64,000 bases of DNA, taken from contig NZ_FNAV01000010.1 in the NCBI RefSeq assembly GCF_900102075.1, forward strand, positions 124,001 through 188,000, in the 5' to 3' direction. Positions 57,004 through 64,000 of the stretch are shown here, in pieces. The stretch comes from Salipiger thiooxidans (GTDB lineage: Bacteria > Pseudomonadota > Alphaproteobacteria > Rhodobacterales > Rhodobacteraceae). Under the pieces are notes generated by a model. The model searched no databases. It saw nothing but the letters and a program-made list of their open reading frames with translations, and was not told where the DNA came from. The translations under genes were made by a program, and so were the position numbers. The first letter of the stretch is position 1. Each line of letters opens with the position of its first letter.

Positions 57004-57773
57004 CGCGACTGGCGGGCAAATGCGCGCTGATCACCGGGGCGGCGCGGGGCATCGGGGCGGAATTCGCCCGTGCGTACGTGGACGAAGGTGCCCGGGTGGC
57101 CATCGCCGACATCAACATCGAGCGCGCACGCGAGACCGCCGAGGCGCTCGGCCCCTCCGCCATCGCGGTGCAGATGGACGTCACCCGGCAGGACAGCATC
57201 GACAGCGCCGTGGCCGAGACCGTGGCCATGCTCGGCCGCATCGACGTGCTGATCAACAACGCGGCGCTCTTCACCGCCGCGCCGCTGGTCGAGATCACCC
57301 GCGAGGACTATGCCCGGGTCTTCGACATCAACGTGGGCGGCGTGCTCTTCACCATGCAGGCCGTCGCCCGGCACATGATCGAGCAGGGCATCAAGGGCCG
57401 CATCATCAACATGGCCTCGCAGGCGGGACGGCGCGGCGAGCCGCTGGTGGCGGTCTATTGTGCCACCAAGGCGGCGGTGATCTCGCTCACCCAGTCGGCG
57501 GGGCTCAACCTCATCCGGCACGGCATCAACGTGAACGCCATCGCCCCCGGCGTGGTGGATGGCGAGCACTGGGACGGGGTCGACGCCTTCTTCGCGAAAT
57601 ACGAGGGCAAGGCGCCGGGTCAGAAGAAGAAGGAGGTCGGCGAGGCCGTCCCCTATGGCCGCATGGGAACGGCCAGGGATCTGACCGGCATGGCAATTTT
57701 CCTGGCCTCTGACGAGGCCGACTACGTCGTCGCCCAGTGCTACAACGTGGACGGCGGTCAGTGGATGAGCTGA
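57000..57773 (+). CDS. smoS: Sorbitol dehydrogenase (SDR)
   Basis: 257 residues of the short-chain dehydrogenase fold. NAD loop TGAARGIG at 13-20, NNAA in INNAALF, catalytic Ser in NMASQAG, then Tyr-x-x-x-Lys in YCATKAAV. The Rhodobacter enzyme of this type oxidises sorbitol to fructose with NAD+. In the operon it acts right after import. Confidence 0.93.
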
Positions 57774-57786
57774 CGGAGGCGACAAT

Positions 57787-59253
57787 ATGAAACTGGCCAA
57801 CGAAACCCTGGGCGAGCTCGACAAGCGCGTCGCCCTGCCCGCCTACGACCGCAAGGCACTGAGCCACGGCATCGTGCACGTGGGGCTCGGCAACTTCCAC
57901 CGGGCCCATCAGGCGGTCTATCTCGACGATCTCTTCGGGCGCGGGCTCGACCACGACTGGGCGCTGACCGGCGCCGGAGTGCGGGCGCCCGATGCGCGGA
58001 TGCGCGACGCGCTGCGCTCGCAGGACTGCCTGTCCACGGTGATCGAGCTCTCCGCCAGCAGCACCAGCCCGCGCATCGTGGGCTCGATGATCGACTACGT
58101 CGAAGTGGCCGAGACCAACGGCCCGCTGATCGCCAAGATGACCGACCCGGCCACCCGCATCGTTTCGCTCACCGTGACCGAAGGCGGCTACTACGTCGAC
58201 CCGACCACCGAGACCTTCGACCCGACGCACCCCGACATCGTGGCCGACGGCGCGAAGCCCGAGGCGCCGAGGACCGTGTTCGGCGCCATCGTCGCGGCGC
58301 TGAGGGCCCGCAAGGACGCGGGCACCCCGCCCTTCACCGTGATGAGCTGCGACAACATCCCCGGCAACGGCGACGTGACCCGCGACGCGGTGACCGGCAC
58401 GGCCCGGCTCTCGGACCCGGCGCTGGCCGACTGGATCGGAAGCAACATCGCCTTCCCCAACTCGATGGTCGACCGCATCACCCCCGCCACCGGTGATCGC
58501 GAGCGCGCGCTCGCCGCCGAGTACGGGCTCGACGATCCGGTCCCCGTCACCTGCGAGCCCTTCCGGCAATGGGTGCTCGAGGACAACTTCCCGCAGGGCC
58601 GCCCCCGGCTGGAAGAGGTTGGGGTCACCTTCACCGACAAGGTCCACGAATACGAGCGGATGAAGATCCGCATCCTCAACGGCGGCCACGCCATCATCGC
58701 CTATTCCGGCGCCCTGCTCGGCTGCGAGCTGGCGGACGAGGCCATGGCGCATCCTCTGGTCCACGCCTTCTTCCGCAAGGTCGAGGAAACCGAGGTCCTG
58801 CCCCACGTCCACGCGGTGCCCGAGTTCACCCCCGCCGCCTATCTCGAGCTCATCGACGAGCGCTTCTCGAACCCGGCGGTCAAGGACACCATCCGGCGGC
58901 TCTGCCTCGACGGCTCGAACCGGCAGCCCAAGTTCATCGTGCCCTCGATCCTCGACGGGCTGAAGGCGGGCACCTCGGTCGAAGGACTCGCGCTCGAATC
59001 CGCGCTCTGGTGCCGCTACTGCGCCGGACAGTTCGAGGACGGCAGCACCATCGAGCCCAACGACCCGAACTGGAGCCGCCTGACCGAGCTCTCCGACGCC
59101 GCCAAAAGCCGCCCCGGCGCCTGGCTCGAACAGCGCACCGTCTACGGTGACCTGGCGAGGAACGAGACCTTCGCCGCGGTCTTCGCGGACTGGCTGGACC
59201 GGCTCTGGACCAGCGGCACGCAGGCGACGCTCGAAACCTACCTGAAGGCCTGA
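57787..59253 (+). CDS. mtlK: Mannitol 2-dehydrogenase, long-chain polyol dehydrogenase family
   Basis: 488 residues. The NAD loop GIVHVGLGNFHRAHQAVYLDDL lies near 28-49. The catalytic region includes KIRILNGGHAIIAYSGALLG around 290-309, with the Lys/Asn/His set of the long-chain family. It oxidises D-mannitol to D-fructose. Fits between sorbitol dehydrogenase and xylulokinase as in the Rhodobacter smo cluster. Confidence 0.95.
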   Translation: MKLANETLGELDKRVALPAYDRKALSHGIVHVGLGNFHRAHQAVYLDDLFGRGLDHDWALTGAGVRAPDARMRDALRSQDCLSTVIELSASSTSPRIVGSMIDYVEVAETNGPLIAKMTDPATRIVSLTVTEGGYYVDPTTETFDPTHPDIVADGAKPEAPRTVFGAIVAALRARKDAGTPPFTVMSCDNIPGNGDVTRDAVTGTARLSDPALADWIGSNIAFPNSMVDRITPATGDRERALAAEYGLDDPVPVTCEPFRQWVLEDNFPQGRPRLEEVGVTFTDKVHEYERMKIRILNGGHAIIAYSGALLGCELADEAMAHPLVHAFFRKVEETEVLPHVHAVPEFTPAAYLELIDERFSNPAVKDTIRRLCLDGSNRQPKFIVPSILDGLKAGTSVEGLALESALWCRYCAGQFEDGSTIEPNDPNWSRLTELSDAAKSRPGAWLEQRTVYGDLARNETFAAVFADWLDRLWTSGTQATLETYLKA

Positions 59254-59260
59254 CCCCGTC

Positions 59261-60709
59261 ATGAGCTATCTCGGCATCGACCTCGGCACCTCGGGCCTGC
59301 GCGCCCTGCTCACCGACGGCGAGGGCACCCCCGTCGCCTCGGCCGAGCGCCACTACGAGGTGCAGCACCCGCACAGCGGCTGGTCCGAACAGGACCCCGC
59401 CGACTGGATCGCCGCGCTGGAAGGCGCCGTCGAAGAGCTGCGGCGCCAGCCCGCATGGGCCGACCTGCGCGGGATCGGCGTCGCGGGACACATGCACGGG
59501 GCGGTGACGCTCGACGACGGGAACCGGGTGATCCGGCCCTGCATCCTGTGGAACGACACCCGCAGCCACGCCGAGGCGGCGCTGCTCGACGCCACCCCGG
59601 GGGTGCGCGAGTTGTCGGGGAACATCGTCTTTCCCGGCTTCACCGCGCCCAAGCTGATGTGGATGCGCAGCCACGAGCCCGAGGCCTTTGCCCGAGTGGC
59701 CAAGGTGCTGCTGCCCGCGGCCTATCTCAACTTCTACCTGACCGGCGATCACGTGGCGGACATGTCCGACAGCGCCGGCACCAGCTGGCTCGACACCGGC
59801 GCGCGGGACTGGTCCGACGCGCTGCTCGACGCCGGCGGCATGCAGCGCGACCAGATGCCCCGCCTCGTCGAAGGCAGCGACAAGGCGGGCGCGCTGCGAG
59901 AGGATCTGGCCCGGCGCTGGGGTGTGGGGCCAGGTGCGGCGGTGGCTGGCGGGGCTGGGGACAACGCCGCCGCCGCCTGCGGCACCGGCGTGCTGTCCGA
60001 GGGACAGGGCTTCGTCTCTCTCGGCACCTCGGGCGTGCTGCTGGCCGCCCGCGACGGCTATCGCCCGGCGCCCGAAAGCGCCCTGCACAGCTTCTGCCAC
60101 GCGGTCCCTGCGACCTGGTATCAGATGGGCGTCATGCTGAGCTGCACCGACAGCCTCAACTGGCTCGCGCGGATCACCGGCACCAGACCGGCCGAGCTGA
60201 CCTCGGCGCTCGGCGACTGCATCGAAGCGCCCGGGCGGCTGCGCTTCCTGCCCTATCTCTCGGGCGAGCGCACGCCGCACAACGACGCCGCCATCCGCGG
60301 CGCCTTCACCGGCATCGGCGCCGAGACCAGCCGGGACGACCTCACCCGGGCGGTGCTCGAAGGCGTCAGCTTCGGGCTCCGCGATTCCGCCGAAGCGCTG
60401 GCCTCGGTCGGCGCCCGCCCCGAGGCGCTGCTGGCCATCGGCGGCGGCAGCGGCTCGCGCTACTGGCTGCGGCTGCTGGCGACGGTGCTGAACGTGCCGC
60501 TGCGCCTGCCGAGGGCGGGCGAGTTCGGCGCGGCGCTTGGCGCGGCCCGCCTGGGGCGCGTCGCCGCCACCGGCGAGGACCCGCGCGAGGTCATGCTGCC
60601 CCCCGCCACCGGCGAGGTGATCGAGCCGCTGGCCGACCTGACGGCGGCCTTCGACGACGCCTACCAGCGCTTCGGTCCGGCTTATCGCGGCATCAAAAAA
60701 GTCCAGTAA
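59261..60709 (+). CDS. xylB: Xylulokinase (FGGY family)
   Basis: 482 residues, normal length. Opens YLGIDLGTSGLRALLTD (phosphate-1 loop). MHGAVTLDD and WNDTRSHAEA are xylulokinase motifs. GGAGDNAAAACGTG and the C-terminal LLAIGGGSGSRYW are phosphate-2/adenosine loops. It phosphorylates D-xylulose, which comes from D-arabitol or xylitol via the polyol dehydrogenases. Last gene of the operon. Confidence 0.95.
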   Translation: MSYLGIDLGTSGLRALLTDGEGTPVASAERHYEVQHPHSGWSEQDPADWIAALEGAVEELRRQPAWADLRGIGVAGHMHGAVTLDDGNRVIRPCILWNDTRSHAEAALLDATPGVRELSGNIVFPGFTAPKLMWMRSHEPEAFARVAKVLLPAAYLNFYLTGDHVADMSDSAGTSWLDTGARDWSDALLDAGGMQRDQMPRLVEGSDKAGALREDLARRWGVGPGAAVAGGAGDNAAAACGTGVLSEGQGFVSLGTSGVLLAARDGYRPAPESALHSFCHAVPATWYQMGVMLSCTDSLNWLARITGTRPAELTSALGDCIEAPGRLRFLPYLSGERTPHNDAAIRGAFTGIGAETSRDDLTRAVLEGVSFGLRDSAEALASVGARPEALLAIGGGSGSRYWLRLLATVLNVPLRLPRAGEFGAALGAARLGRVAATGEDPREVMLPPATGEVIEPLADLTAAFDDAYQRFGPAYRGIKKVQ

Positions 60710-60744
60710 GGCACTGATCAATCTATATTAAAGCGACAGGCTCT

Positions 60745-60777
60745 GGGCGCGGCGCGTGGGAAAACCACGCCGCGCCC
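60745..60777 (+). terminator. Terminator of the smo/mtl/xyl operon
   Basis: GGGCGCGGC-GC-GTGG and CCAC-GCCGCGCCC form a strong stem with a GAAAA loop. T-rich sequence after it is limited (CGCTTCCC), but the position at the end of the operon is convincing. Confidence 0.75.
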
Positions 60778-60858
60778 GCTTCCCGCTTGCATCGCGCCGC
60801 GACTCCCGCCACATTCTGAACAGTTGTTCAATTTCCATCGCGGCAAGGGAGGGCCCAC

Positions 60859-61998
60859 ATGGATTTTGCGCTGAGCGAAGAACAAACCGCCATCTTCGAC
60901 ATGGCCCATGCCTTCGGGCAGGAGCAGATCGCGCCGCATGCTGCAGCGTGGGAGGCCGAGGGCACCATCCCGCGCGAACTCTGGCATGAGGTCGGGTTGC
61001 TCGGGCTCGGGGGCATCTACGTCAGCGAAGAGAACGGCGGCTCGGGGCTTTCGCGCCTCGACGCGACGCTGGTCTTCGAGGCGCTGAGCATGGCCTGCCC
61101 CTCGGTCGCGGCGTTCCTGTCCATCCACAACATGTGCGCGCGGATGATCGACGCCTACGGCTCGCCCGAGCTGAAGGAGCGGTTCCTGGCCCGCGCCTGT
61201 GCAATGGAGACGGTGCTGTCCTACTGCCTGACCGAGCCCGGCTCGGGTTCGGACGCCGCTGCGCTCAGGACCCGGGCCGAACCCGCCGGCAACGGCTGGG
61301 CGCTCACCGGCACCAAGGCCTTCATCTCGGGTGGCGGCTATTCCGATGCCTATGTCGTCATGGCCCGCAGCGGCGCCGACGGCCCGCGCGGCATCTCGGC
61401 CTTCGTGATCGAGGACGGCACCGAGGGGCTCTCCTTCGGCGGGCTCGAGCAGAAGATGGGCTGGAAGGCGCAGCCCACCCGGCAGGTGCAGATGGACGGC
61501 TGCGTCATCCCCGCCGCCAACCTGCTGGGCGAGGAGGGCAAGGGCTTCCGCTACGCCATGGCCGGGCTCGACGGCGGCCGGCTCAACATCTCGGCCTGCT
61601 CGCTCGGGGCGGCGCAGGCGGCGCTGGACGCCACGCTGCGCTACATGGCCGAGCGCCGCGCCTTCGGCCAGAGCATCGACCAGTTCCAGGCGCTGCAGTT
61701 CCGCCTTGCCGACATGGAGATCGAGCTTCAGGCCGCCCGCACCTTCCTGCGCCAGGCGGCGTGGAAGCTCGACCAGGGCGCGCCGGATGCCACCAAGTTC
61801 TGCGCCATGGCCAAGAAATTCGTCACCGAGGCGGGTTCGAAGGTGGCCGACCAGTGCCTGCAGCTGCACGGCGGCTACGGCTATCTCGCGGATTACGGCA
61901 TCGAGAAGATTGTCCGTGACCTGCGCGTGCACCAGATCCTCGAGGGCACCAACGAGATCATGCGGCTGATCGTGGCGCGCGGGCTGGTGTCTGCGTGA
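60859..61998 (+). CDS. Acyl-CoA dehydrogenase, isobutyryl-CoA type
   Basis: 379 residues. It starts MDFALSEEQTAIFDMAHAFGQEQIAPHAAAWEAEGTIP. It has the flavin signature YCLTEPGSGSDAAAL, the substrate-loop GTKAFISGGGYSDAYVVMARS, and the end QLHGGYGYLADYGIEKIVRDLRVHQILEGTNEIMRLIVAR. The DYGIEKIVRD form with the short-branched-chain start fits isobutyryl-CoA dehydrogenase of valine breakdown. The neighbour, a 3-hydroxyisobutyryl-CoA hydrolase, supports this. Confidence 0.88.
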   Translation: MDFALSEEQTAIFDMAHAFGQEQIAPHAAAWEAEGTIPRELWHEVGLLGLGGIYVSEENGGSGLSRLDATLVFEALSMACPSVAAFLSIHNMCARMIDAYGSPELKERFLARACAMETVLSYCLTEPGSGSDAAALRTRAEPAGNGWALTGTKAFISGGGYSDAYVVMARSGADGPRGISAFVIEDGTEGLSFGGLEQKMGWKAQPTRQVQMDGCVIPAANLLGEEGKGFRYAMAGLDGGRLNISACSLGAAQAALDATLRYMAERRAFGQSIDQFQALQFRLADMEIELQAARTFLRQAAWKLDQGAPDATKFCAMAKKFVTEAGSKVADQCLQLHGGYGYLADYGIEKIVRDLRVHQILEGTNEIMRLIVARGLVSA

Positions 61999-62036
61999 CA
62001 GATGCGACCGCCGCGAGCATTGCAAGGATTCCGACC

Positions 62037-63068
62037 ATGACCGACACCGTCATCCGCCGCACCGGCCGCGCCGGCCATGTCAGCCTGTCCCGCCCCAAGG
62101 CGCTGAACGCGCTGAACCATGCCATGTGCCTCGAGATCGAAGCCGCGCTCGACGCCTGGCGCGACGATCCCGAGGTGGCGCTCGTGATGATCGACGGCGC
62201 CGGCGACAAGGCCTTCTGCGCCGGCGGCGACATTGCCGAGATCTACCACCAGGGCCGCGCGGGCGATTATGCCACCGGGCGGGCGTTCTGGCGCGACGAG
62301 TACCGGCTGAACGCCAAGCTCGCCGAGTATCCCAAGCCGGTGATCAGCTTCCTGCACGGCTTCGTGATGGGCGGCGGCGTCGGGCTTGGCGGGCACGTGG
62401 GCGAGCGGGTGGTCTGCGAGAGCTCACAGATCGCCATGCCGGAATGCGGCATCGGCTTCGTGCCGGACGTGGGCGGCTCGCTGCTGCTGGCGCGCGCCCC
62501 GGGGCGGCTGGGGGAATACCTCGGGCTCACCGCCGCGCGCATGGGTCCGGGCGACGCTATCCACGCGGGCTTCGCCGACCATTTCGTGCCCGAGGCCGAC
62601 TGGCCCGCGCTGAAGGAACGGCTGGCGGCGACCGGCGATGTCGCGGCGCTGTCCGAGGCGGCATCCGCGCCCCCGGCAAGCCCCATGGCCGCGGCGCAGG
62701 ACGAGATCGACGTACTCTTCGGCGCAGACAGCGTCGCGGGCATCCGCGCAGCGCTCGAGGGTGCCAAGGGCCCCATCGGCGAGGCCGCGCGCAAGGCGGT
62801 GGGGCGCAATTCGCCGCTGTCGATGGCGGTGACGCTCGAGATGCTGCGCCGGCTGCGCGCCGGCGATGGCGACATCCGCGCGGCGCTGCGGCAGGAATAC
62901 CGGGTCTCGCACCGCATCGTCGAAGAGGGCGATTTCGTCGAGGGCGTTCGCGCGCAGATCATCGACAAGGACCGCACCCCGCACTGGCGCCTCGCCGCTG
63001 ACGAGGTCACTCCGGCGCATGTCGAGGCGATGCTGGCACCGCTGGGCGAGGACGAACTGGCGCTCTGA
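62037..63068 (+). CDS. 3-Hydroxyisobutyryl-CoA hydrolase (crotonase family)
   Basis: 343 residues. HVSLSRPKALNALNHAMCLEIEAAL near the start. The oxyanion loops are KAFCAGGDIAEIY and the HGFVMGGGVGLGGH stretch. MPECGIGFVPDVGGS carries the acidic residue typical of HIBCH, which hydrolyses the thioester rather than hydrating a double bond. ATG 62037 has AAGGA upstream; a GTG at 61995 that overlaps the dehydrogenase stop is an alternative. Confidence 0.9.
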   Translation: MTDTVIRRTGRAGHVSLSRPKALNALNHAMCLEIEAALDAWRDDPEVALVMIDGAGDKAFCAGGDIAEIYHQGRAGDYATGRAFWRDEYRLNAKLAEYPKPVISFLHGFVMGGGVGLGGHVGERVVCESSQIAMPECGIGFVPDVGGSLLLARAPGRLGEYLGLTAARMGPGDAIHAGFADHFVPEADWPALKERLAATGDVAALSEAASAPPASPMAAAQDEIDVLFGADSVAGIRAALEGAKGPIGEAARKAVGRNSPLSMAVTLEMLRRLRAGDGDIRAALRQEYRVSHRIVEEGDFVEGVRAQIIDKDRTPHWRLAADEVTPAHVEAMLAPLGEDELAL

Positions 63069-63146
63069 ACGGGGCGCCCGGGGCGCATGCGACAAAGGTT
63101 TATGGTTCAGGTCCGTCCCGAAACGCGCTAGAAGCGCTGGAAAAGG

Positions 63147-63806
63147 ATGGAACTCATGGTCACGCTCGACATCTTCTCCGACCCGATCTGCCCCTGGTGC
63201 TATATCGGCAAGAGCTACCTCGACCGCGCGTTGCAGGACGCGCCGGACCATCCGTTCACGATCCGCTGGCGGCCCTTCATGCTGAACCCGGACATGCCGG
63301 CGGAAGGCATGGACCGGCGCGCCTATCTCGAGACCAAGTTCGGCGGCAAGGACGGAGCGGTGAAGGCCTATATGCCCGTCTTCGAACACGCCCGCGACGC
63401 CGGGCTGACCATCAACCTCGACGCCATCGAGCGGACGCCCTCGACCCTCGACGCCCACCGGCTGATCCACTGGGCCGGGATCGAAGGGGTGCAGACCGCC
63501 GTGGTCTCGGCGCTCTTCACCGCCTATTTCGTCGAGATCCGCGACATCGGCAACCGCGAGGTTCTGGGCGACATCGCCGATGCCTGCGGGCTCGACGCGA
63601 GCCTGATCCTGCGGCTTCTGGCCTCCGAGGCCGACCGGCGCGAGATTGTCGAGATGGACGCCACGGCGCGCGGCATGGGGGTAACCTCGGTGCCGACCTT
63701 CGTGGTCGCGGGACAGCACGCGGTGCCCGGCGCCCAGCCGGCCGAGCTCTGGTCGCGGGTGATCGCCGAGCTCAAGGACGGCGGCGCCCGCGCGGCTCTG
63801 GCCTGA
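63147..63806 (+). CDS. DsbA-family oxidoreductase, FrnE/HCCA-isomerase-like
   Basis: 219 residues. The thioredoxin-fold motif FSDPICPWCYIGKSYLDRAL carries C-P-W-C near residues 14-17, then the cis-Pro in VTSVPTFVVAGQ. The long helical insertion and RWRPFMLNPDMPAEGMDRR match FrnE-like cytosolic DsbA proteins. No signal peptide. Start may be ATG 63156 instead (MVTLDIF). Likely a cytosolic disulfide oxidoreductase or isomerase. Confidence 0.85.
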   Translation: MELMVTLDIFSDPICPWCYIGKSYLDRALQDAPDHPFTIRWRPFMLNPDMPAEGMDRRAYLETKFGGKDGAVKAYMPVFEHARDAGLTINLDAIERTPSTLDAHRLIHWAGIEGVQTAVVSALFTAYFVEIRDIGNREVLGDIADACGLDASLILRLLASEADRREIVEMDATARGMGVTSVPTFVVAGQHAVPGAQPAELWSRVIAELKDGGARAALA

Positions 63807-64000
63807 TCGCGACACCCCTCCCCGCGCCCCCGGCGGGGCCTGATCTGCGCGCATAGCGGAATTGCATGCTGCGAGCACCGAATGGCTGTTGTCAGGCCGG
63901 GCGCCGATCCGATAGCCCGATGGCAACGCCATTTCGCCCCGCGCGCAGCCTTCGTCCTGCCGGCGGACCGATCACCAAGGATCCGACTTTCCATGCGCCC
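63807..64000. other. Window end, no supported gene
   Basis: CCCCGCGCC-CCC-GGCGGGG near 63820-63838 could terminate the FrnE-like gene. No other feature seen before the window edge. Confidence 0.4.

Overview
The window looks like a chromosome segment of a marine or soil Rhodobacteraceae bacterium (Roseobacter/Rhodobacter-type alphaproteobacterium). The DNA is visibly very GC-rich. It carries a Rhodobacter-style sorbitol/mannitol (smo/mtlK/xylB) operon, a form II aerobic-CO-dehydrogenase-like cluster, a PHB depolymerase, a SoxR regulator and valine catabolism genes. No ribosomal operon, CRISPR array or intact prophage was seen. All calls come from reading the sequence; no database search was run.

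Layout. 0-2.5 kb: glnE (cut by the window edge), ybaK and a site-2 protease. 2.8-4.5 kb: a CAU-anticodon tRNA followed by gene-poor DNA with relics and an AT-rich structured repeat. 4.5-12.4 kb: a VanZ-like protein, a TetR/MDR-reductase pair, a DUF1275 protein flanked by two related micro-membrane-proteins, a PAS chemoreceptor and a luciferase-like oxidoreductase. 12.5-19 kb: coxG-S-L-M (form II) next to moaA, which makes the molybdenum cofactor such enzymes need. 19-27 kb: a GNAT, a DUF2927 lipoprotein, and a polyamine/peptide-type ABC transporter operon with a P1 aminopeptidase and a divergent RpiR regulator. 27-39.7 kb: a CoxE-type VWA protein with a BadF-type kinase, a GST, phaZ, a periplasmic glucan protein, a PepSY/cytochrome b561/LuxR/phosphatase operon and an MFS transporter.

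39.7-49.7 kb is accessory DNA. It holds an IS5-family element broken up by many short palindromic insertions, a chemoreceptor with a small exported partner, a TetR/MFS efflux pair with a perfect operator, two 64-residue twin proteins with matching ribosome sites and terminators, a second copy of the AT-rich structured repeat, and a dead excisionase/integrase module running into tRNA-Val(UAC). 49.8-50.8 kb: soxR with a textbook SoxR box facing a small Arg-rich protein gene, then tRNA-Val(CAC).

50.9-60.7 kb is one polyol catabolic locus: a HAD phosphatase and SorC regulator, the smoEFGK transporter (with a 53-codon ORF between the permeases), sorbitol dehydrogenase, mannitol dehydrogenase and xylulokinase, closed by a terminator. 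60.8-63.8 kb: isobutyryl-CoA dehydrogenase and 3-hydroxyisobutyryl-CoA hydrolase (valine degradation), then a DsbA/FrnE-like protein.

The most unusual material is small or non-coding: the repeated AT-rich element with covarying hairpins, the palindrome-riddled IS, the 64-residue twin proteins, the FPGLN micro-proteins and the SoxR-box small protein.
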